A stretch of 64,000 nt of DNA, taken from JAVBPR01 sp031549485. GTDB taxonomy: Bacteria > Bacillota > Clostridia > Oscillospirales > Feifaniaceae. Both the position numbers and the translations under genes were made by a program. Location: positions 1 to 64,000 of the forward strand of contig JAVBPR010000009.1 of assembly GCA_031549485.1 (NCBI GenBank), given 5' to 3'. The notes under the pieces are model-generated. The model was not told the origin of the DNA. It saw only the letters and a list, made by a program, of their open reading frames with translations, and did not search any database. Of the stretch, positions 51,979 through 59,396 are shown piece by piece; the first letter of the stretch is position 1; each line of letters opens with the position of its first letter.

Positions 51979-52570
51979 TTCGCGCCAAAAATATTCAGAA
52001 CGGTAAATCTCTTAAATCACGTGAATTTGTGCGCGGTGAGATATTAGAAACAACGAATTTTATGATGCGCAATATCGTGCGCGACGAAAATTCCGATAAT
52101 ACCAAGCATAGAGCACCGTGTATAACGCAAATTTTATCCGGCTCGGCGATAAATTAAGAGCGAAAGGCTGTTGAAAAAAAGCGAGTTATTGCTTGCACTT
52201 TCCTTCTTTTTAGCTCCGCCTTTTCCCTTTGGGCTTATCGCGGAACCCGCCGCGTTTGCGGCGCTTCTGGCGCGCCTTTTCCGCCCGCAGGCGACTGAGA
52301 TTCACCCTGTTCCGCGGCGTCAGAGTGCTTGCCACCCGTCTATCTCTCTTTTTCGAAATTGGCGAGCTTCTGCACAAGGCGGCGGAGATTGCCGCCTTCA
52401 GCCTTTTGCCCGCGTCCCGCATTCTTTTTGATTAAAGTCGGCGAAAGCCGACTTCCTCAACTGTTCACTGTTATCTGTTAACTGTTAACTAATCAACTGC
52501 CGCGCGTTCGCGGCATTCCAAAATTGACAATTATCAATTGTCAATTGTCAACTGTCTTTGCAGTATCGAC
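51979..52570 (-). repeat. Intergenic repeat block C-B upstream of dnaD
   Basis: No gene. On the minus strand towards dnaD: a family C block with both heptad types and GCCGAC/GTCGGC hairpins (52432-52556), then a degenerate family B (52239-52316) with TCGCGGAAC/GTTCCGCG ends. About 260 bp of AT-rich DNA with motifs like GCGCGG and GGTGAGATATT then precede the family A end. Confidence 0.75.
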
Positions 52571-52680
52571 ATTATACCACCTTTTTCCCGTTTCGTCACC
52601 ATGCGGAATTTGCAATTTGCAACCGAAAATCGGCAGTTTAAAAGCGCCTCTTTTATCGCAATCTCTTTTATATATATTTA

Positions 52681-52709
52681 TTGTATCAAATTTATATATA
52701 TGGTATAAT
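52681..52709 (+). promoter_or_regulatory. Promoter of dnaA
   Basis: TTGTAT, 17 bp, TATAAT, in a very AT-rich stretch. No DnaA boxes were seen upstream of dnaA. Confidence 0.75.
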
Positions 52710-52744
52710 AAGCCATATATTATTTTATAAAGGATGGATAGATT

Positions 52745-54076
52745 TTGAACGGTTTCGGCGATTTATGGAGCCTCGCTTTCAAAATGATGGTTGAGGACCT
52801 CCCGCAGGTCACTATCAACACATGGATTCGCTATCTCGAGCCCGAGCTCCTCACTTCCGACTGCGCATATTTCACCGTTTCGGAGCCTTTGCAGAAAACG
52901 GTTATTTTGGGCCGATACACAGATGTTCTCAAAAAATATCTTAATATGGTTCTCGGGTTCGAGCCCGAAATTTCAATTTCCTGCCCGACCGAAGGAGAGT
53001 CGGTTCCCGACCTTCCTCCGGGTGAAGTTGTGGCAAGGGCAAGCACATATGAGGCTTTTACCTTCGACAGCTTTGTCGTCGGAAACAGCAACAAACTCGC
53101 GCATGCCGCTGCTCTCGCTGTTTCGGAGCGGCCGGGAGAAATGGCGTATAACCCGCTGTTTATATACGGCGATTCCGGTCTTGGGAAAACTCATTTGCTT
53201 TACGCCATCGCCCACAAGCTCGAGCAAAAATTCCCGAATTTCGTTATTAAATATGTCTCGGCCGACGATTTTTCAAATCAGCTTATCGAGGCGATAAACA
53301 GCCACACAACCCCCGAATTCCGCAATCGATATCGGCATGTCGACGTTCTTCTTATGGACGACGTTCAGTTCCTTTCGAGGACCGAGGCGACGCAGGAAGA
53401 GGTTTTTCACACTATGAACGCCCTCTGCCTTAAAGGGAAACAGGTTATTTTGACCTCGGACAGACCTCCGAAAGAGATTCCGACCATCGAGGACAGGCTC
53501 CGCAGCCGTTTCGAACAAGGCTCGATTATGGACGTTCACCGCCCCGATTATGAGACGAGGGTTGCTATCCTGCTCCGCAAGGCGGAAATTATGAATGTTC
53601 CGCTTACCGGCGAGGTTGTGGAGTATATCGCGACAAATTTGACCGACAACATCCGCCAGCTTGAGGGAGCGGTCAAAAAAATGAAGGTTCTTATCCTCCT
53701 CGGCGGAAGCAGCGGCGCGACTATCGACAAAGCGCAGGAGGCGATAAAAGACCTTCAGAGCGAAAACGAGCCGCTTAACGTCGTTGTCGACCGCATAATA
53801 AAGGAAACCGCCACGTTTTTCAACACCGACAGCGAAAAACTTCGCGGGAAAAGCCAAAACGCCGAAATCGTTAGGGCAAGGCAGGTTGCAATGTATCTCA
53901 TCCGCGAGATTTCGGGCGTTCCGCTGACCTTTATCGGAACCGAATTTAACCGCAACCATACCACCGTCGGGCATTCTATCAACAAGGTCGAAAAAGAGAT
54001 GGAAAGCAGTGTCACTTTCAGAGGAAATGTCCGCGATTTGCGAAATAATTTGAGAAGCAATTTGAAAATCAAATAA
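52745..54076 (+). CDS. dnaA: Chromosomal replication initiator DnaA
   Basis: Initiator ATPase, 443 residues. Domain I covers residues 1-80 (LPQVTINTWIRYLEPE). The AAA+ domain III has FDSFVVGNSNKLAHAAALAV, Walker A GDSGLGKTHLLYAI, Walker B VLLMDDVQFL and the arginine-finger region LRSRFEQGSIMDV. Domain IV has the DNA-binding signature RARQVAMYLIREISGVPL with FNRNHTTVGHSI. It starts at TTG about 10 bases after AAAGGATGG. The rpmH-rnpA genes usual upstream are absent; the divergent dnaD-dnaI pair is there instead. Confidence 0.98.
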   Translation: MNGFGDLWSLAFKMMVEDLPQVTINTWIRYLEPELLTSDCAYFTVSEPLQKTVILGRYTDVLKKYLNMVLGFEPEISISCPTEGESVPDLPPGEVVARASTYEAFTFDSFVVGNSNKLAHAAALAVSERPGEMAYNPLFIYGDSGLGKTHLLYAIAHKLEQKFPNFVIKYVSADDFSNQLIEAINSHTTPEFRNRYRHVDVLLMDDVQFLSRTEATQEEVFHTMNALCLKGKQVILTSDRPPKEIPTIEDRLRSRFEQGSIMDVHRPDYETRVAILLRKAEIMNVPLTGEVVEYIATNLTDNIRQLEGAVKKMKVLILLGGSSGATIDKAQEAIKDLQSENEPLNVVVDRIIKETATFFNTDSEKLRGKSQNAEIVRARQVAMYLIREISGVPLTFIGTEFNRNHTTVGHSINKVEKEMESSVTFRGNVRDLRNNLRSNLKIK

Positions 54077-54690
54077 GTGTGCTTTGAGCGCAGTTCGCCC
54101 TGTAGGCAATTGACAATTGATAATTGACAATTGACAATTATGGAAGCCGACTTTGTCGGCATTGATTAGTTAACAGTTAATAGTGAACAGTGAACAGTTG
54201 AGGAAGTCGGCTTTCGCCGACTTTGATCAAAAAGGGTGCGGGGGAGAATAGAAAAGGCAGGGTTGGCAAGCAATCGGCAACGCCGAGGAACAGGGCGGCC
54301 CACTTTCTCCCGCAGGCGGCGGAAATCCGCCCGAAGCGCCGCAAATGCGGCGGGTTCCGCGGAGAGTCCAAAGAAAGAGGCGTGGCTTAAAAGAAGGAAA
54401 AATCTCAAGCGATATCGTGTTTCTCATGAGATTATTGTTGCTAATATTTCACATTTTTTCGAGCAGTAGGGGGTGATGCCTACATCGCCCCGCACCTATT
54501 AATCTTCGATAGGATAAAATAAATATTTTCTATATAGAATTTACCGAGCACAGTATCCTCGTCGAGCGTATTTTAGCAGCTGCCGTAGGCGGAATAAAAA
54601 AGCAAAGCCAGGGTTAACTTGACATATAGGATTTACCGAGCCTAATATTCTCAGCGAGCGCATTTAAGCAGACTCCGTAGGAGGAATAAA
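54077..54690 (+). repeat. Intergenic repeat block C-B-D-A-A after dnaA
   Basis: No gene. In order: full family C (54108-54236, TAGGCAATTGACA start, both heptad arrays and both hairpins), family B (54281-54362), family D (54465-54500), a family A G-C copy (about 54570-54600) and a complete family A T-A copy (54619-54690: TTGACA, 18 bp, TAATAT, CCGAG/CTCAG arms, then GTAGGAGGAATAAA). Confidence 0.88.
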
Positions 54691-54985
54691 TTGTGGAAAA
54701 GTTTGTCGGGAAAAGGCGTATTTAGTCGTCACTCGGTAAATAAAAAAGTATTATTTTTCCTATAGTAGCAATGTTTTTAATTGTTTTGCACATAAACTGC
54801 ATTTTTGCACAGCGAGGTTTTACACGGCAAGGAAATTCCTTTGCAAAATATTTCCTTTTTGCACAAATTTTGCTAAGTAACATACATAGTTTTTTTGATG
54901 ATTTTTTTGGATTGCGGCACGGCTTATATTAGTTTTGCACAGCTTGCCCGTACCTACTGCATACTACTACAAATAATAATATATT
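54691..54985 (+). other. oriC: Probable chromosomal origin (oriC) between dnaA and dnaN
   Basis: Four copies of TTTTGCACA (54784-54792, 54803-54811, 54857-54865, 54933-54941) in the same orientation, a near match TTTTACACG (54818-54826) and TTTTCCACA on the other strand (54692-54700) fit the DnaA box TTWTNCACA. They lie in AT-rich DNA; the tract 54736-54783 is nearly all A/T and includes TAGTAG, possibly a DnaA-trio. B. subtilis unwinds in the same dnaA-dnaN gap. Confidence 0.82.
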
Positions 54986-55005
54986 TTCTGGGAAGGAAAA
55001 TGAAA

Positions 55006-56115
55006 ATGAAAATTACATGCGACCGTCAAAATTTAACCGACGCGATAAACGCAGTTTCGCGCGCGGTCAGCCCAAAGAGCTCTATTCCAGCACTTGAGGG
55101 AATTCTTGTGACCGCGGGAGACAGTGTCCTGCGGATTTCCGCCTATAATCTTGAAATAGGAATAGAGTGCGAAATACCTGCAATGATAGAAAAAAAAGGC
55201 GGAATCGTTTTGCAGGGACGGACATTTTCCGAAATTATAAGGAAACAAACAGGCGCTGTTGTCGCGATTGACGTCGACGACAGTTTGAAAGCCAACATAA
55301 ATTGCGGAAATTCGGAATTTATGATTCTCGGCACTCCCGCTGATGAATTTCCCGACATTCCCAAAGCGGAAAGCGGAGATATCGTTAAAATACCGCAAAA
55401 CATATTAAAACAGATGATAAGACAAACCGTTTTTTCGGTTTCGCAGAGCGAAGTAAAGCCGATTTTGAGAGGTTGCCTTTTCACCGTTTCGGGAAACGAT
55501 ATTTCGATTGTCGCGGTCGACGGACGCAGAATTGCAGTCCGAAAAGAAAAAATTATCGCTTCTTCGGAGGGAGAATATAAATTTGTTGTTCCGGGGAAAA
55601 CGCTCGGCGAGGTTGCAAAGCTGATTTCGGACAGTGACACTGATGTTTCGCTGACGGTCGGGACAAAACAAATTTTATTTAAACACGATAACATTACAGT
55701 TTCGTCGAGGCTTCTTGAGGGCGAGTTTTTGAATTACGAGAGCGCGCTGCCGAAAACCTGCACCACGACAGCGATTATAAATACTTCCGAAGTAGCGGGA
55801 GCGGCGGAGAGAATCGCGCTTATAATTTCTGATCCGACGCAGACGCCGATAAGGATGAAATTTGACACCGCGATAAAACTTTACTGCCAGACCACGCTCG
55901 GCAAGGCAAACGATATTGTAGAGGCAAAAATAAGCGGCGACGAGCTTGAAATCGGATTTAATCAGCGGCTTCTTCAGGACGCGCTGAACGGCTGTGAGGA
56001 GGAAGAGGTTGTTCTCGAATTTGCGGGGCCTGTTTCGCCGATGTCAGTTAAACCGGTTGACGGTTCGGACAGATTTTTATATCTCGTTCTTCCGGTCCGC
56101 CTGAAAAGCGAGTAG
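55006..56115 (+). CDS. dnaN: DNA polymerase III beta sliding clamp
   Basis: Ring-shaped processivity clamp, 369 residues. It starts MKITCDRQNLTDAINAVSRA and has SSIPALEGILVTA, VVPGKTLGEVAKL, and the C-terminal FAGPVSPMSVKPVDG followed by YLVLPVRL, the usual DnaN end. Two ATGs are six bases apart; the second is used because AAGGA is eight bases before it. It follows the DnaA boxes directly and is eight bases from the yaaA start, so they are co-transcribed. Confidence 0.97.
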   Translation: MKITCDRQNLTDAINAVSRAVSPKSSIPALEGILVTAGDSVLRISAYNLEIGIECEIPAMIEKKGGIVLQGRTFSEIIRKQTGAVVAIDVDDSLKANINCGNSEFMILGTPADEFPDIPKAESGDIVKIPQNILKQMIRQTVFSVSQSEVKPILRGCLFTVSGNDISIVAVDGRRIAVRKEKIIASSEGEYKFVVPGKTLGEVAKLISDSDTDVSLTVGTKQILFKHDNITVSSRLLEGEFLNYESALPKTCTTTAIINTSEVAGAAERIALIISDPTQTPIRMKFDTAIKLYCQTTLGKANDIVEAKISGDELEIGFNQRLLQDALNGCEEEEVVLEFAGPVSPMSVKPVDGSDRFLYLVLPVRLKSE

Positions 56116-56123
56116 GTGAAGTT

Positions 56124-56333
56124 ATGCAGGAGATAAAAATAACCGGCGAGTATATAAAACTCGACAGTTTTTTGAAATTCGCCGGCCTTGTCGGGACCGG
56201 CGGACAGGCGAAGATGATTATCGCCGACAATGAAGTTAAGGTAAACGGCGCTGTCTGCCAGGAGCGGGGGAAAAAGCTCCGAAAAGGCGATATTATCGAG
56301 GCGATGGGGCGGCAATTTATAATTGACAATTGA
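56124..56333 (+). CDS. yaaA: S4-domain RNA-binding protein (YaaA/RlbA type)
   Basis: A 69-residue S4 domain: IKLDSFLKFAGLVGTGGQAK, then NEVKVNGAVCQERGKKLRKGD, the S4 RNA-binding surface. YaaA lies between dnaN and recF in most Firmicutes; a role in ribosome or tRNA metabolism is proposed. Its last codons (IIDN and the TGA) are made by a family C heptad repeat, so its C-terminus is repeat-derived. GGTGAAG overlaps the dnaN stop. Confidence 0.92.
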   Translation: MQEIKITGEYIKLDSFLKFAGLVGTGGQAKMIIADNEVKVNGAVCQERGKKLRKGDIIEAMGRQFIIDN

Positions 56334-56703
56334 TGATTGACAATTATAGTAGTCGGCTTTGCCGACTTTGATTAGTTAAAAGTTAACAGTTAACAGTGGA
56401 CAGGTGAGGAAGTCGGCTTTCGCCGACTTTGATCAAAAAGGGTGCGGGGGAGAAATGGGAAACGACCGCGGAATTTGCCGCAAAAGCGGCTGCCGGCGGC
56501 AGAAAGCCGACGGAGAGGCGAGCACAGCTCGCCTATTCCGCGCATAGCCGGGCGAGAGCGGTGTGAGGCAAAAAATGGTGCGCGCCAGAAACAGCTTGAC
56601 ACGGTATATAGGATTCGCCGAGCCTAATATTCTGGGTAAGAACACTAGGCAGACGCCATAGGCGGAATAAAAGGCAGAATAAAAAAGCAAAGCCGGAATT
56701 AAC
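56334..56703 (+). repeat. Intergenic repeat block C-B-A between yaaA and recF
   Basis: No gene. Family C continues from the yaaA stop (56314-56440), then family B (56467-56542) and a family A copy with CCATAGG (about 56640-56680) whose TTGACA and TAATAT are 23 bp apart. Another copy belongs to recF. Confidence 0.88.
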
Positions 56704-56789
56704 TTGATATGTGGGGTTTGCCGAGCTTAATATTCTCGCCGAGCTCGTTTAAGCAGACTCCGTAGGAGGAACAAAAAGAGGAATAAAAG
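56704..56789 (+). promoter_or_regulatory. Complete family A unit in front of recF
   Basis: TTGATA, 18 bp, TAATAT, CCGAG/CTCG arms, ACTCC-GTA-GGAGG, then a second partial end GAGGAATAAAAG touching the recF ATG. The unit may both transcribe and translate recF. Confidence 0.65.
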
Positions 56790-57890
56790 ATGAAGATTTT
56801 GAGGCTGCAACTGAAAAATTACCGCAACATCAAAGAGTGCGTGTTTGTGCCGTCGGACGGGGTAACCGTTCTTTGCGGCGGAAACGGGCAGGGAAAAACC
56901 AATCTTCTTGAAGCGGTCTATTTTTTCTGCGGTGGAAAAAGTTTTCGTCCCGGCGGCGACAAAGATTTCATCATGAGAGGGGAAGACTGTGCAAAACTTT
57001 CGCTTTTTTACGAGAGCGGCGGCATAGAAAAATCCGCCGAGATAATCCTTAAAAGAGACGGCAGGAAGGAGATTTTTTCAGGCGGCGCGAAGATAAAAAG
57101 CAGAAGCGAGCTTGTCGGCGGCTTTACCGCGGTGCTGTTTGCGCCAGAACATCTTGAACTTGTAAAATCCGGCCCTTCCGAGCGACGGCGGTTTCTCGAT
57201 TTTGCCATAAGTGGCATACGGCCTCGGTATATGTCGGCGCTGGCGGTCCTTACCAAAGTCGCGGCGCAGAAAAATGCCTTGCTTAAAACAACCTGCGGCG
57301 CAGAGACCCTTTCGGTTTGGAATGAAAAGATGGCAGGTGCGGCGGCGGCGGTTTCGGTGATGCGTACCGAATACGTTAAAACCCTTGAAATTGCGGCCGG
57401 AAAATATCTTGAGAGCCTGTCGGGAGGACGCGAAAAAATAGGCCTTGCGCTAAAGCGCGCGGCAGGGTTTTCCGAAGATTTTTCAGAGAAAGAAGCTTTT
57501 GATTTTTATCTTGACTTGTTTGAAAGCAAAGCGGAGCAGGAGATTGCCGCAGGAATGTGCCTTTACGGGCCACAACGGGACGACCTTGAGATATTTGTCG
57601 GTGATCTGCCCGCAAAAATATATTGCTCGCAAGGGCAGCAGAGAAGCGTGATTTTGGCGCTTAAACTTGCAGAGGGAGATATTTCGGCCGAATGCTTCGG
57701 CGAGCCGCCCGTTTTTCTTTTGGATGATATCATGAGCGAGCTTGACGAGAGCCGCCAGAAGTATATCGCGGAGCAAACAGAGGGGAGGCAAGTGCTTATA
57801 ACCGCATGCAGCGGCACCGAGAAATACAAAAAGGCAAAAAAATACGATGTCTGCGCCGGGGAATATAGGCAATTGACAATTGACAATTGA
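56790..57890 (+). CDS. recF: DNA replication and repair protein RecF
   Basis: SMC-like ATPase that directs RecOR to gaps; 366 residues. Walker A is GGNGQGKTNLLEAVYF. Further blocks are GPSERRRFLDFAIS, the signature region YCSQGQQRSVILALKLAE and Walker B VFLLDDIMSELDESR. The last five codons (LTIDN) and TGA lie inside a family C repeat beginning TAGGCAATTGACA; here its TAG is out of frame and is read through. The ribosome site GAGGA is from a family A end. Confidence 0.97.
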   Translation: MKILRLQLKNYRNIKECVFVPSDGVTVLCGGNGQGKTNLLEAVYFFCGGKSFRPGGDKDFIMRGEDCAKLSLFYESGGIEKSAEIILKRDGRKEIFSGGAKIKSRSELVGGFTAVLFAPEHLELVKSGPSERRRFLDFAISGIRPRYMSALAVLTKVAAQKNALLKTTCGAETLSVWNEKMAGAAAAVSVMRTEYVKTLEIAAGKYLESLSGGREKIGLALKRAAGFSEDFSEKEAFDFYLDLFESKAEQEIAAGMCLYGPQRDDLEIFVGDLPAKIYCSQGQQRSVILALKLAEGDISAECFGEPPVFLLDDIMSELDESRQKYIAEQTEGRQVLITACSGTEKYKKAKKYDVCAGEYRQLTIDN

Positions 57891-58271
57891 CAATTGTGGA
57901 ATGCCGCGAACGCGCGGCAGCTGATTAGTTAACAGTGAACAGTGAACAGTTGAGGAAGTCGGCTTTCGCCGACATTGACCAAAAAGGAGCGCGGGGGAGA
58001 AACGGGGAACGGCCGCGGAATTTGCCGCAAAAGCGGCTTACGGCGGCAGGAAGCCGCCGGAGAGGCGAGCACAGCCCGCCTGTTCCGCGCAAAAACCACG
58101 ACAAGAGTGCTTGTGAGGAAAAGAACGGTGCCAAAACCGGGAGAGAGCATTGTGAAACAAAGAACGGGGCAAAACGAAACAACCTTTCTATATGGGGTCT
58201 ACCGAGCCTAATATTCTCGGCGGGCATATTTAAGCAGACTCCGTAGGAGGAATAAAAAAGCCAGAAAAAAC
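57891..58271 (+). repeat. Intergenic repeat block C-B-A between recF and remB
   Basis: No gene. Family C (57866-57988) starting inside recF, family B (58014-58089), and a family A T-A copy (about 58185-58255) with TTTCTA, 18 bp, TAATAT. Confidence 0.88.
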
Positions 58272-58345
58272 TTGCTTTAAGAGATTTGCCGCATCCCAAT
58301 ATTCTCGGCAAGCAAATTTAAGCAGACTCCGTAGGAGGAATAAAA
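58272..58345 (+). promoter_or_regulatory. Family A unit in front of remB
   Basis: TTGCTT, 19 bp, CAATAT, then ACTCC-GTA-GGAGGAATAAAA with GGAGG seven bases from the ATG. It is the sole ribosome site of remB. Confidence 0.72.
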
Positions 58346-58600
58346 ATGTTTATACATCTTGGTGAGGAAACGACAATAATGACTTCCGACATAATCGGAA
58401 TTTTTGACATAGATAATTGTTCGGTTGAAAAAAACACAAGGGTTTTTCTGCGCGCAGCGCAGAAGGAGGGGCGCATCATTGACGTTTCGGGCGAGCTTCC
58501 GAAAGCGTTTGTGGTCTGCGGCGACAAGAAGGTGTTTTTTTCACAGCTTTCTCCGGCGACGCTCAAAAAGAGGGCGGGAAATATTTTGCTGAACATATAG
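58346..58600 (+). CDS. remB: DUF370/RemB-like (YaaB) protein
   Basis: An 84-residue protein of the extracellular matrix regulator family, found between recF and gyrB in Firmicutes: MFIHLGEETTIMTSDIIGIF, DIDNCSVEKNTRVFL, PKAFVVCGDKKVFFSQLSPA. RemA/RemB relatives bind DNA as rings and regulate matrix and osmoprotection genes in Bacillus; the role of RemB is less clear. Its TAG stop is the first codon of a family C repeat (TAGGCAATTGACA). Confidence 0.88.
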   Translation: MFIHLGEETTIMTSDIIGIFDIDNCSVEKNTRVFLRAAQKEGRIIDVSGELPKAFVVCGDKKVFFSQLSPATLKKRAGNILLNI

Positions 58601-58928
58601 GCAATTGACAATTGATAATTGACAATTGACAATTTTGGAAGTCGGCTTCGCCGACATTGATTAGTTAACAGTCAAAAGTTAACAGTGAACAGTTGAGGAA
58701 GTCGGCTTTCGCCGACTTTGATCAAAAGGAATGCGGGTCATGGCAAAAAATCGCGCGGAAGTTCAGAAAAGGCAGGGGCGCAAACAAGCGTAACGGCTGC
58801 GGAACAGGGCAAACACGGTTTGTCCGCGGGCGGCAGAAAGCAGCCCGAAGCGCCGCATATATGCGGCGGGTTCCGCGAAAGACCGAGATGTGGAGATTGA
58901 TTATACACGACGAGTGGAGTGTAACTGA
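58601..58928 (+). repeat. Intergenic repeat block C-B after remB
   Basis: Full family C (58597-58732) and family B (58797-58877), then about 50 bp leading to a small gene. Confidence 0.88.
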
Positions 58929-59099
58929 ATGAAAATTAATCAGCGCGACATTGAAGAAAGCAGACGGCTTGCAAAAGCAATAAACGCCCTTAGCGCAGAT
59001 GACAAAATTAAATTTAATATTGAATTTTACAACAACGGCTATGATTTTAGCAAACTTTCTGACGACCTTAAAGCGAAACTAAACATAACGGCGAAATAG
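58929..59099 (+). CDS. 56-residue hypothetical protein between remB and gyrB
   Basis: ATG to TAG, 57 codons, starting MKINQRDIEESRRLAKAINA and containing ADDKIKFNIEFYNNG. GTGGAG is about nine bases upstream. Charged, soluble, with a predicted helix then a short amphipathic part; no family recognised. Unlike the rest of the gap it is not made of repeats, and it lies where family B ends and family A begins, as real genes do here. Confidence 0.6.
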   Translation: MKINQRDIEESRRLAKAINALSADDKIKFNIEFYNNGYDFSKLSDDLKAKLNITAK

Positions 59100-59396
59100 G
59101 CATACGCCTTTTGCTTTATATGGCGTGCCAAGCCTAATATTCTCGGCGAGCACATTTAAGCAGACGCCGTAGGCGGAATAAAAAAGGCGGAATAAATTAA
59201 ACTTGACATATAGGACTTACCGAGCCTAATATTATCGGCGAAAACATTTAGGCAGATGCCGTAATCGGAACAAAAAAGGCGAAAAAAAATTAACTTGCTA
59301 TATAAGGCTTGCTGAGCCTAATATCCTCGGCGAGTGCGTTTAGGCAGACTCCGTAGGAGGAGTAAAAGCTCCGTAGGAGGAATAAAAGGAGGAAAA
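59100..59396 (+). repeat. Three family A units in tandem before gyrB
   Basis: Copies about 92 bp apart with TTGCTT/TTGACA/TTGCTA, each exactly 18 bp from TAATAT (-10 starts at 59135, 59227 and 59319). The ends are G-C, degenerate (CCGTAATCGG) and T-A variants. The last end is partly duplicated (CTCCGTAGGAGG twice) and followed by GGAGGAAAA and the gyrB ATG. Confidence 0.85.

Noticed and set aside
52210..52435. Arg/Lys-rich minus-strand frame upstream of dnaA that looks like rpmH or rnpA
   Set aside because: It is the translation of a family B element; there is no ribosome site and the L34 start pattern KRTYQPK is absent.
54691..54765. Short gene after the last family A end in the dnaA-dnaN gap
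   Set aside because: Only a TTG start and about 25 codons with low-complexity composition; the segment overlaps the first DnaA box.
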